DNA of 64,000 nt, taken from positions 1 through 64,000 of the forward strand of contig JAFGJX010000120.1 in NCBI GenBank assembly GCA_016928865.1, written 5' to 3'. Source of the DNA: Spirochaetota bacterium. GTDB lineage: Bacteria; Spirochaetota; UBA4802; UBA5550. Position numbers and translations under genes: made by a program. The first letter of the stretch is position 1; each line of letters begins with the position of its first letter. Below, in pieces: positions 15,779 to 24,344 of this stretch. A model generated the notes under the pieces. The model worked only from the letters and a program-made list of their open reading frames with translations, ran no database searches and was not told the DNA's origin.

Positions 15779-18487
15779 TCACTTCAAGCTGTTCATTCTC
15801 TCGAGAATTTCTTTTAGCATATTAAGATGCTCGCCATATTTGGTCCAGTTGCCCTCACGCATGCTTGACTCTGCCTGATTGTAGTGGTTCATTGCCCTGA
15901 CCGCCAGGTCCTTGAGACGCGATTCCATGGAGGCGTCCATGAAAGGGCCCGAATCGATAAAGGCTCCTCCTGAAAAAAGCCGTTCAAGCGCGGCGGGGAG
16001 ATCCTTCTCCATTACAATCTTGTCTGAGAAGGCGACGATAACCCGCTTGAGCTCGGGCATCTCGCTTGATTCGGACTTGAGGTAAAGTGGCTCGATGAAA
16101 AGTATTGACTCCTCGATTGGAATGGCCAGCATTGTTCCTCTGATCACTCCTGATCCTCTCTGGTTCCAGAGCGATAGCTGCTTCGAAATGTCAGGGTTCT
16201 GGTTGATGCGGCTGTCGACCTGGAGGGGCCCGTATGAGAGCTTGTCCTTCGGCAGCTGGTAGAGCTTGAGCTCGCCGTAATCAGGCATGTCGCACTTGGC
16301 AGTAAGAAAGGCGATCATGTTGTCTTTCTTATACGGAGTGAAGGGGAGGATCATGATGAACTCGTCCCGCTTTTCATCGGGAAGCCGGGTGACCAGGTAA
16401 TAGCTCCGCATCTCGTCTTCCTTGTTGTCCTGGACCTGGCGCGCGATGTGCCAGGCATCCTCGTTATTATAGAAGACATCCGGTCTGGTCATATGATAGC
16501 GGAGCAGCGTGCGGGCCTGAATGGTAAAGTAGCTCTCGGGGTAACGGATGTGGCTTTTCAGGTCAGCGGGCATATTCTTCATTTCCTTGAATATCCCGGG
16601 AAAGATATTCGCGTAGACCTTGATAATCGGGTCATTCTCATCCGAGATATAATAATCCATTGTGCCGTTATATGCGTCTATTACGATTTTTACGCTGTTG
16701 CGCACATAGTTGATTTTTCTATTCCCGATATCAGTGGGGGTTGAGTATGGGAACTGGTCGGTCGTGGTGTATGCGTCTATTATCCAGTACATCTTTTTAT
16801 CTGATATCACCAGGTATGGATCGCCGTCGAAATCAAGGAATGGCGTGTATTCTCTCACCATTTCGACAATATTGCGGCGATAGTGAAGCCGGCTGTTTTC
16901 GCTGATAGTGCCGGAGATAAGAATGTTGATATCCTTGTAAACCGCGGCGAACATGATTCGCTTGAACAGGGAATCGAGCTGTGTACCCCCTGTTCCATTG
17001 TAGATTGTGAATTTGTTTTCTTCGCCGTAGGGGTAGTCGAACTCCTTCATGCTGGTGTTGGTGATGATGTACGCGTTGTCATGCTCCCCGAAGTAGATTT
17101 CCGGCCGCTCGATAAGGATATCGACGCTGAATTTTGGCGGAATGTCATAAATGAGCATCTCCGGCTGGCCTTCAGATGTAATTTTGTCCACGCGCGAAAG
17201 CACCGCGCCGTAGCCGTGAGTATAGAGCAGGTGACGGTTCTGCCATGTCTGGCTGTTTTTCCCGAGGCGGTTGATGTCAAGCTCCCGCGCGGAAAGATTG
17301 ACGGCTATTTTTCGATTATTGATCATATACCGGTCGACATCGACATCGTTAAAGTAGTAGTATGGCTTCAGCTCCTGGAGCTGCTTGTAGCTCTTTTTAA
17401 GCGGCTGCCAATCCCATATCCGCACATTATCGAGGGTATTCTTATTCTTGAGGATATCCTGATAGGTGAGATTTTGCTTGTTGGCGAATGGCACTTCACG
17501 TGCCTTCGCAATATCATAGGCGATACGGGTGAATTTGATATTGTGTTCGATATATGGCCGTTCCTTGTCCAGTTCGTTTGGCTCTACGATGAACCGCTGC
17601 TGGATGCCGGGGAACGCGCTCCCCAGGATAAAGAAGACGGGGATAATGGTCGCGAGCACGATGAGGGGAAGCATAAAGCTTCGCTTGAAAATATTGAAAA
17701 GGAAGAGCGCTGCAGCTATGAAGGATATGACCATGGCTGCGTGATAGGCCAGGAGGTTCGCATGCACAGCGGTATATCCGGCCCCGTAGAATTTTCCGAT
17801 TTTTGAGAACAGGAGTTCATATGCATCTAACTTGTAGCCGATTCCGTACAGGAATACGATCATAGCCAGCAGAGTTGAGATGTGCGCCCGTGCAAAAAGA
17901 GAAAATTCTATTTTGGTATCCCGGATCAGGATTCCTCCGTTGACAATATGGAATACAATGGAAAAGAGCGCTGTAATAACCAGAGAGGTCATAAGCCATC
18001 CGTACAGGAATTGAAAGAATGGAAGCTTGAATACATAGAGACCGATATCCATTGAGAAGATGGGATCCTTCGGAAACCCCGTGAAAGCGACGGCATTTTT
18101 AAATAGTAGATATTCCTTCCAGAACGCCGAGGCCGCGCCTCCCATCATAAAGCCCGCGGCCAGTACGCTTATTGCAAGGAGGATAAAGAGCGCGCGTTTT
18201 GGAGTGCCGAGAAGCGGCAGTTGAAGCTTGCTCAGAATGTTGCTTGTAAATATTCTTCCTTTGCCGCCAAGAAGGCGGATCAGGAGGAAGTTGAATGAAA
18301 ATATCCCGATAAAAATAAGAGCGAAAAGGATGTGAACATTAAATTTGGTGAAAAACAGCACCCAGAAGATATTGAGGCCCTTATACATTCTGAACCATTC
18401 ATAATCGGCATAGAAGCCGGATGAAATGGAGATAAGGGCATAGAGTGCGATAAAAAGAGTGATGGCGATTATCATTTTTTTATTCAT
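15779..18487 (-). CDS. UPF0182 family membrane protein
   Basis: The protein is 902 residues from ATG 18487. A longer frame starts at TTG 18562, but the 25 extra residues are polar and the family begins just before the first membrane helix. Seven or so membrane helices lie in the first ~300 residues. A large soluble domain of about 600 residues follows, with the family-type segments VEPNELDKERPYIEHNI, LTYGYGAVLSRV-like LYTHGYGAVLSRV and YPESYFTIQARTLLRYHM. The C-terminal ~60 residues are helical. UPF0182 proteins are of unknown function and widely distributed. Composition is slightly more AT-rich than neighbours. Confidence 0.9.
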   Translation of the reverse strand: MNKKMIIAITLFIALYALISISSGFYADYEWFRMYKGLNIFWVLFFTKFNVHILFALIFIGIFSFNFLLIRLLGGKGRIFTSNILSKLQLPLLGTPKRALFILLAISVLAAGFMMGGAASAFWKEYLLFKNAVAFTGFPKDPIFSMDIGLYVFKLPFFQFLYGWLMTSLVITALFSIVFHIVNGGILIRDTKIEFSLFARAHISTLLAMIVFLYGIGYKLDAYELLFSKIGKFYGAGYTAVHANLLAYHAAMVISFIAAALFLFNIFKRSFMLPLIVLATIIPVFFILGSAFPGIQQRFIVEPNELDKERPYIEHNIKFTRIAYDIAKAREVPFANKQNLTYQDILKNKNTLDNVRIWDWQPLKKSYKQLQELKPYYYFNDVDVDRYMINNRKIAVNLSARELDINRLGKNSQTWQNRHLLYTHGYGAVLSRVDKITSEGQPEMLIYDIPPKFSVDILIERPEIYFGEHDNAYIITNTSMKEFDYPYGEENKFTIYNGTGGTQLDSLFKRIMFAAVYKDINILISGTISENSRLHYRRNIVEMVREYTPFLDFDGDPYLVISDKKMYWIIDAYTTTDQFPYSTPTDIGNRKINYVRNSVKIVIDAYNGTMDYYISDENDPIIKVYANIFPGIFKEMKNMPADLKSHIRYPESYFTIQARTLLRYHMTRPDVFYNNEDAWHIARQVQDNKEDEMRSYYLVTRLPDEKRDEFIMILPFTPYKKDNMIAFLTAKCDMPDYGELKLYQLPKDKLSYGPLQVDSRINQNPDISKQLSLWNQRGSGVIRGTMLAIPIEESILFIEPLYLKSESSEMPELKRVIVAFSDKIVMEKDLPAALERLFSGGAFIDSGPFMDASMESRLKDLAVRAMNHYNQAESSMREGNWTKYGEHLNMLKEILERMNSLK

Positions 18488-18670
18488 GGCATTATTCCGG
18501 TAATTAGTTTCAGGCGATATAGATCGGTTTTTTATGACTGATGGATTATCCGTGTTGTGCAAGGTATATATTTAAACACGGGTAAATCAAGCTATTTTTT
18601 TATTGCTTGATGGAATTGAGATTTTCATCACGGCAGAAAAACTCTTTTGATCTGATCTAATTGCTTGACA

Positions 18671-18700
18671 TTGAACGGTTTTAACCACTCAATGTATAAA
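18671..18700 (+). promoter_or_regulatory. candidate promoter of the aminotransferase gene
   Basis: TTGAAC (18671-18676) and TATAAA (18695-18700) are 18 bases apart. A perfect TTGACA sits just upstream at 18665-18670 but is too far from the -10. The pair lies 20 bases before ATG 18721. Confidence 0.4.
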
Positions 18701-18720
18701 ATTTTTATCATCATGGGTCG

Positions 18721-19905
18721 ATGGGACGTATGGAGAATCCGGATAATAAGAGGAAAATGATCTCCCGCAAGGTGGTGGGAGTTAAGTCCTTCATGGTCAT
18801 GGATGTCATGGCACGGGCTGAACAACTCGAGCATGAAGGCAAGGATATTATACATCTCGAGGTGGGAGAGCCGGATTTTGAAACGCCGGGAGTTGTAAGG
18901 GAATCTGCTATTGCGGCAATCCGTTCAGGCAAAACGCATTACACGCATGCAATGGGCATACTGGAATTACGCGAGGAGATCTGCGCCCATTATTACAGAG
19001 AATACGGGGTCACTGTGACCCCGGACCGAGTACTGGTTACCTCGGGGACCTCCCCGGCGATGCTCCTGATGATGCTCTCCCTGCTTGAACCTGATGATGA
19101 AGTTATCCTGTCAAACCCCCGTTATTCATGTTATCCCAATTTTATCGAGGCCGTGGGCGGGAAGGTGGTCGAGGTGCGCACCTATCCTGATGACGGATTC
19201 CGGTTCCGACCCGAGCAGATTCGCACGGCGCTTACTGATAAAACAAAGGCCATCATGATTAATTCACCGTCAAATCCGACCGGTATTGTCATGACTGAAA
19301 AAAACATGCAGGAGATCGCATGCTTCGGCGACCGCTTCATTCTTTCCGATGAAATATATCACGGCCTGGTATATGAAGGAAAGGCCCATTCGATTCTCGA
19401 GTATACCGATCGTGCATTCGTCATTAATGGTTTTTCCAAGCTCTACGCCATGACAGGATGGCGCCTGGGATATCTGATATTCCCCAAAGAGTTTTCAACG
19501 GTGATGGAGCGATTGCATCAGAATTTTGCCATATCCGCCAACAGCTTTGTTCAGATAGCAGGGATCTCGGCCCTGAGGCATGGCGGTCCGGATGTAGACC
19601 GGATGAAGTGTGTCTACAACGAGCGACGCGTCTATATGATACGACGTCTTAAAGAATTGGGTTTCCGTATCCATGTTGAGCCAACCGGGGCATTCTATGT
19701 CTTCGCGGATGCCTCTCACTTTTGTACCGATTCATATCACGAGGCGTTCAATATTCTTGATACGGTTAAAGTTGGCGTGACTCCGGGTATTGATTTCGGA
19801 TCCGGGGGGGAAGGCTACATACGGTTTTCGTACGCCAATTCACTGGAGAATATCAAAGAAGGCTTGAACAGGATAGAGCATTATCTGAAAATTAGGACAT
19901 CCTGA
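18721..19905 (+). CDS. PLP-dependent class I/II aminotransferase
   Basis: The 394-residue fold-type I enzyme transfers amino groups using pyridoxal phosphate. The Schiff-base Lys is in NGFSKLYAMTGWRLGYL. Other hallmarks are EVGEPDFETP at the N-terminus, SPSNPTG (phosphate/ring site), LSDEIYHGLVY (Asp and Tyr around the cofactor) and the late Arg in EGYIRFSYANS. It resembles aspartate/alanine-type aminotransferases; the amino-acid substrate is not decided. ATG 18757, with AGAGG before it, is a possible alternative start that removes 12 residues. Confidence 0.93.
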   Translation: MGRMENPDNKRKMISRKVVGVKSFMVMDVMARAEQLEHEGKDIIHLEVGEPDFETPGVVRESAIAAIRSGKTHYTHAMGILELREEICAHYYREYGVTVTPDRVLVTSGTSPAMLLMMLSLLEPDDEVILSNPRYSCYPNFIEAVGGKVVEVRTYPDDGFRFRPEQIRTALTDKTKAIMINSPSNPTGIVMTEKNMQEIACFGDRFILSDEIYHGLVYEGKAHSILEYTDRAFVINGFSKLYAMTGWRLGYLIFPKEFSTVMERLHQNFAISANSFVQIAGISALRHGGPDVDRMKCVYNERRVYMIRRLKELGFRIHVEPTGAFYVFADASHFCTDSYHEAFNILDTVKVGVTPGIDFGSGGEGYIRFSYANSLENIKEGLNRIEHYLKIRTS

Positions 19906-19969
19906 ATTTGGATCATATGCAGTGAATATCGATCGCATTGCTCTATCTCGAATGAGACAGACCCGCTTT

Positions 19970-20794
19970 TCAAGAAATGCCATGGTACTTCATAGAAAAC
20001 ATTTTTGCCACGATACGATCGAGAATCCTTCCCGGGATTAATGTTTCGAGATATGACAGCATCCTGCTGCTGGCAATAATATACCTGTTTTGAGGTCGCC
20101 TGCAGGTTATTTGCTTGAATATATGCGCGGTTGCTTTTTCAGTATCCATTCCCATCGCTCCGGCCCGAATAAATTTATTGCGAAAAGCATTGATGCTTTC
20201 AGAATATTTTTTATCAATAAAAGATGAATCCTGCTCGAGAGCCTTGTTCCATATCGGTGTCGCTATCCCTCCCGGTTCAATTAGTATGGTGGTGATTCCC
20301 AATGGATTAAGCTCACGCCTGATGGAATCACACCATCCCTCAATGGCAAACTTTGATGCCGTATATGGCGAGAGAAAAGGAAGTGCTATTCGACCAGCCA
20401 TGGATCCATTGATGATGAGACGCCCTCGGTTCCTTATAAGTCCGGGTAATAGTTTTTGTGTGAGCAATATCATCCCGAAAAGATTCACTTCCATAACCTG
20501 ACGATAGATTGAAATTGGCAGATTTTCGAAGGGCCCACCCAGCGCAATGCCAGCGTTATTAATAACATATTCAAGGCGGTTGCCTTTGTTTACAAGGGTA
20601 TTGACCAGGGTTGCGAAGGAGTCAATATCTTCCGAGGAACGAAGGTCGAGTTTAGATGATATAATATCCGGGTGTTCTTTGAAAGGATTGTGATCAAGAT
20701 ATGACAGTATGACCTTGTACCCGGTTTTTATAAATCTGGGGACAAGTGACTTTCCTATGCCGCTGTCGCAGCCTGTTATTACCGCGAGTTTCAT
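19970..20794 (-). CDS. short-chain dehydrogenase/reductase
   Basis: This 274-residue classical SDR is NAD(P)-dependent. The nucleotide-binding motif is TGCDSGIGKSL, NNAG follows at about 91, and the catalytic Ser (in NGSMAGR) precedes YTASKFAIEG with the Tyr and Lys. The C-terminal ~70 residues resemble membrane-associated SDRs that act on lipids or retinol-like substrates. It is a single gene on the minus strand and divergent from the unknown gene at 20903. Substrate cannot be told. Confidence 0.92.
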   Translation of the reverse strand: MKLAVITGCDSGIGKSLVPRFIKTGYKVILSYLDHNPFKEHPDIISSKLDLRSSEDIDSFATLVNTLVNKGNRLEYVINNAGIALGGPFENLPISIYRQVMEVNLFGMILLTQKLLPGLIRNRGRLIINGSMAGRIALPFLSPYTASKFAIEGWCDSIRRELNPLGITTILIEPGGIATPIWNKALEQDSSFIDKKYSESINAFRNKFIRAGAMGMDTEKATAHIFKQITCRRPQNRYIIASSRMLSYLETLIPGRILDRIVAKMFSMKYHGIS

Positions 20795-20824
20795 GGCCGG
20801 TTCTTTTATAATATAATAAAAATA

Positions 20825-20838
20825 CCGATAACTATCCG
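20825..20838. repeat. CCGATA/TATCGG-type dyad in divergent spacer
   Basis: CCGATAACTATCCG lies between the SDR gene (minus) and the gene at 20903 (plus), directly before a run of nine T. The same core recurs at several places in the window. Its place in a divergent promoter region fits a regulator site or a dispersed repeat. Confidence 0.5.
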
Positions 20839-20902
20839 ATTTTTTTTTAATTATTGTTCTGCCTGTTCGTTACATACCTAAAAATATTAGCAGGTGATAA
20901 TT

Positions 20903-21403
20903 ATGATAATTGAAACGACCATTAATATGCGCCACAGCGTTTTCACGAGAATAGACTTGGCTTCAAAAAGGCTGAACAAACCCCGGACCTATATAATTCG
21001 CATCCTGCTGGCGAAGATGATGGAGGAAGATAAGAAATTGCTTCACATCTGGACTCCTGTGGAATATCAACGCGGGGATGTTTCAGATAGGTGGAAAACT
21101 TTTCACCTGACCTTGAGGCAGGATGAATATGAATATTGCCTGGATTTGAGGAAGATTTTCAGAATGTCTCTTTCGGCGATTGTTGGGTATGCTACTGATA
21201 AATTTCTTGATGATTTGATAATACTTTTTTCAAAACAGGATGACTCTAGTATAACCGATAACTATCTATATAGAAATTATATAATTGCATATAGACTTAT
21301 TGATGGCGTGCATTCCTGGAGAATTTACTGGGGATATACACACACCGACCTCTTCGAAGAACAGCCCAGACCGGCCCTGCTCAATGAAATTGTCCCTACT
21401 TGA
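20903..21403 (+). CDS. hypothetical protein with possible ribbon-helix-helix N-terminus
   Basis: This 166-residue protein is not recognised. Residues 4-40 (a short strand followed by two helices, with RIDLASKRLNKPRTYIIRIL) resemble a ribbon-helix-helix DNA-binding unit. The middle carries LSAIVGYATDKFLDDLI, another possible helix pair. The C-terminus has aromatic residues (WRIYWGYTH). GTG 20894 is in frame, but AGGTG lies 6 bases before ATG 20903. The gene is more AT-rich than its neighbours, which may suggest transfer, and a copy of the window's dyad lies inside it at 21255-21268. It overlaps the opposite-strand gene by 8 bases. Confidence 0.6.
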   Translation: MIIETTINMRHSVFTRIDLASKRLNKPRTYIIRILLAKMMEEDKKLLHIWTPVEYQRGDVSDRWKTFHLTLRQDEYEYCLDLRKIFRMSLSAIVGYATDKFLDDLIILFSKQDDSSITDNYLYRNYIIAYRLIDGVHSWRIYWGYTHTDLFEEQPRPALLNEIVPT

Positions 21404-22670
21404 TATTCTTCACAATATGATCCATTACTGAATCGAGCCGATCGTTTGTAGCCAGCTTGCGGGGAAGCGTGAGAATCAATTCAACGGTGTCCTCATGACC
21501 CATGAGGACAAGGAAAAACGGGGCATATTCGTTTGCCGGAGGTATCGCAAATATTCCGGTGGTAGTGAATCCGGCGGCTTGATAGGCTGATAGGTCCATC
21601 CTGCCGAAGTTGGATATGAATCCCGAAATACTGTAAATGCCGTTTTTATGCCTGTCGTGAATGATTTTTGCTCCGGTCTTTTTCATCAACCACAGTGGAA
21701 CGTGACGAATCAGGTCATCGCCTTTTGAGAGCATGCCTTCGCGTTTCTGCTCAATCTGGAGTTTAATATCATCGGCGATCTGTTCGGGGGTTGAGTCTTT
21801 CTTGATTTCGATATAGATGGCGAAGGTCAGGTTGGCGGTTGATGCAAGGCCGCGTTTCCTTGGCCGCATGTCAACAGGTATCCCGAAGCGGACGATGCCA
21901 TCAGAATGCCGCCATGCTTCCTGCGCGGCCAGAATGGCTGTTTGCGCGAGCAGGTGGTGGGGCCGGGCATTGACGCTCACCCGCCGCCAAACAAATCCCG
22001 ACTCTTTCATGTCGGCTTTCCCGGTGGGAGGAATGTGCTCTGTTGGATACGGCTTCCGGAAGTTCTTCTGGATGCTTCGGGCCAGATCGGTGTCGGTCAA
22101 TCGTGACGACGAGCCAATGCAACGTTCTCCGCGAAGAGCCCGGAATACATCTTCCACCCAGGTGAGAGTTCCGCGTCCATCCATGGCGGCGTGCATCGTG
22201 CGAAATACCACACGCGGTGTATCGCCCGGTATAAGGAGGACTTCGCATGTCGGGCCGACCTTCGGATTGAGCGGGCTCTCGAGAAACGGCGCGTGTTCCG
22301 AGCAGTATCCGTCCCACCTGCTGCCAATGACCTCGGTGACCGGCGGCGTGGAGCCGGAATCAACCCACCGGCATGTACCGAGTATTCCCTTGAGAATCAA
22401 GCGGCTGCCCGGGTTTGCTTCCGAGGCGGTTGCTACCGCTTCCAGCCAATGAGCGTAATCTAACCTGCCCGTCCCTTCGCAGACAATCTGATTTGCCAGG
22501 GGCGGTGATAACTCAGCTCCGGTGAGAAACGCCCGCTCGTTAAAGGACAGTTGCCTGGTGTAGTGCGCCGGCTTGAAGGAGAGCAATTTGAGTTTTGTCT
22601 TCCCGTGGCTGGAGATGTTCTCCGCTGTAATAGTTTGTTTTTCCGCAGTTTGATATTGTCCCACGATCAT
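21396..22670 (-). CDS. condensation-domain-fold acyltransferase (CoA-dependent, unknown substrate)
   Basis: The 424-residue protein carries a MHAAMDGRG motif near residue 160. It fits the HHxxxDG catalytic motif of the condensation/chloramphenicol-acetyltransferase/PapA superfamily, with the second His and the Asp kept. A later RFGIPVDMRPR and SISGFISNFGRMDLS match the DFGWG-like and dimer/solvent-channel region of the fold. No NRPS or carrier-protein gene is next to it, so a stand-alone O- or N-acyltransferase in lipid or siderophore-like metabolism is possible. The exact product is unknown. Confidence 0.7.
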   Translation of the reverse strand: MIVGQYQTAEKQTITAENISSHGKTKLKLLSFKPAHYTRQLSFNERAFLTGAELSPPLANQIVCEGTGRLDYAHWLEAVATASEANPGSRLILKGILGTCRWVDSGSTPPVTEVIGSRWDGYCSEHAPFLESPLNPKVGPTCEVLLIPGDTPRVVFRTMHAAMDGRGTLTWVEDVFRALRGERCIGSSSRLTDTDLARSIQKNFRKPYPTEHIPPTGKADMKESGFVWRRVSVNARPHHLLAQTAILAAQEAWRHSDGIVRFGIPVDMRPRKRGLASTANLTFAIYIEIKKDSTPEQIADDIKLQIEQKREGMLSKGDDLIRHVPLWLMKKTGAKIIHDRHKNGIYSISGFISNFGRMDLSAYQAAGFTTTGIFAIPPANEYAPFFLVLMGHEDTVELILTLPRKLATNDRLDSVMDHIVKNIK

Positions 22671-22922
22671 ATACCCCGTTTGCTTTTTAGCGTGATCTGT
22701 ATTATTGCCGTGCGAAGAGCGATTATATGCGATCGGACTCCGAATGGACAGTTGTCATGATTTGTATAAAAACAGGGATATTCTATGCATTGAAACAGAG
22801 GAAAATCCTATCAAAATCAATTTGAATTGAATGTGAGAGGTGAAAATTGCTTCTCCGCAGTCAGCAACTTCTCGCAGTGCGCTTTTTATTTTTCAAAGAT
22901 GTGTCAACTGAGATGAAATGAA

Positions 22923-24050
22923 TTATATTGCAATCTGGAAAATCCTGTATCCCTTGTACCTGTCTGCGTTAACAAATTTAAGCGCGCCGATCATCTTTTT
23001 ATTTGTCTCTACGATAAGGGAGCAGTCGGACTGGATATATCCCATCCCAATACCGATCTCCATCGTCATGAGGATAAGTATCTGGTCGATGTCCTGTCCC
23101 CGGTATTCCGGCTCCACGCCCATGAGGATTGTCCTCAGAGTCCTTGTCCTTTTCACATGCCAGAGGAGCTTCAGAATCCTCCAGGGATAGAGTTTGCCGT
23201 TCAGGTACCTGAACCCGGGGTTGGCATCCGGAACTGAAAATATAAAGCCGACTGGTTTTCCATCTTTTTCAGCGAAGATGGCCAGTTCTGGAATGATGAC
23301 CAGTTTGAGCTCATTGAACATCAGGTCGAACTGCCTGTCGGTAAGTGCCAGGTGGTCCTTGTTGCCTTCCCATGCCGCGTTAAATATTCGTTTCACGTCG
23401 TCGGCCCGCTTGGGGATGTCCCTCTTTTTTGAAACGATAAATTTTATGTCGGTCTTTTTCGCCATCTGTTCGCGCATTTTGAAAAATGGCTCCCAGTTGA
23501 TGCCCTCCTTTTTTACCATGAAGCAGTACCAGTCGATATATTTTTCAAAACCGAATGCGAGCGCGTGCTTTTCATACCAGTGAGCGCCGTGGAACATGCC
23601 GATGACCGGCATCCTGCCGTTGTTCATGCAGTCAAAGCCTACCGAGTCATATATAGTAAAGCTCTGCGGGCCGTTCATCTTCTTCTTTCCCCTGGCGCGG
23701 AGCCATTCACGTGCTGCTTCAAAAAGGGCCTTTGAGACATTGAGATCGTCGATGCATTCATAGAAACCGAAAAACCCAGTGTCTTTATCGTATTTCTCCT
23801 CGAACCGGGAGTAGGTATGTGCGGTTATCCTTCCCGCCGGTTTTCCGTCTTTATAGGCGATGAAAAACTCGGCTTCGCCATGCTCGAAAAAATACCCCTG
23901 TTTCGGGTCAAACATGTGCAGCTGATCCTTTATAACGGGCGGAACCCATGCCGGATCATATTTGTAGATTTCAGCAGTCCAGGGAACCTTAATGAATTCC
24001 ATCATCATTTTTTTGTCAGCGACTTTTTTTATCTCAATCGGTGCAGTCAT
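22923..24050 (-). CDS. GNAT-like family protein, unknown substrate
   Basis: The 375-residue protein looks like a duplicated acetyltransferase-type fold. FIAYKDGKPAGRITAH in the N-terminal half and IFAEKDGKPVGFIFSV in the C-terminal half are GNAT strand patterns. The late segment GVEPEYRGQDIDQILI fits the acetyl-CoA loop region but lacks a clean RxxGxG/A. Conserved GFDCMNNGRMPVIGMFHG lies between the halves. Similar proteins are common in Deltaproteobacteria and spirochaetes, but no substrate is known to me. It is a single gene on the minus strand. Confidence 0.65.
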   Translation of the reverse strand: MTAPIEIKKVADKKMMMEFIKVPWTAEIYKYDPAWVPPVIKDQLHMFDPKQGYFFEHGEAEFFIAYKDGKPAGRITAHTYSRFEEKYDKDTGFFGFYECIDDLNVSKALFEAAREWLRARGKKKMNGPQSFTIYDSVGFDCMNNGRMPVIGMFHGAHWYEKHALAFGFEKYIDWYCFMVKKEGINWEPFFKMREQMAKKTDIKFIVSKKRDIPKRADDVKRIFNAAWEGNKDHLALTDRQFDLMFNELKLVIIPELAIFAEKDGKPVGFIFSVPDANPGFRYLNGKLYPWRILKLLWHVKRTRTLRTILMGVEPEYRGQDIDQILILMTMEIGIGMGYIQSDCSLIVETNKKMIGALKFVNADRYKGYRIFQIAI

Positions 24051-24344
24051 GGGCGTATCCTTGTAATCCTGTGTGTGAGATATATCGGGTGAAAGAGTCT
24101 TCCCTTTAATGGCCGTACAGTATGGTACTATAGTGTATTATGTCCATTCTTTTTTAAAATTAAGGGTATGTCGGGGACCGGATGCAGCAGTCGGTATCTG
24201 CACCTTAAATAAGCGAATTAATAAAGTTCTTTACAAAAAAAAGCCTCATTATTAATTTCCCTTAAATCATTTCAGAAACAGTGCCTGTGACGGACCAGAA
24301 GGCGCCTGCGCGGGCTTATCTGATATCGTGTTGGGAGGTCCCTG

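Noticed and set aside
24051-24344. tRNA or small RNA in the EF-G2 leader
   Set aside because: No cloverleaf, T-loop motif or strong terminator is seen.
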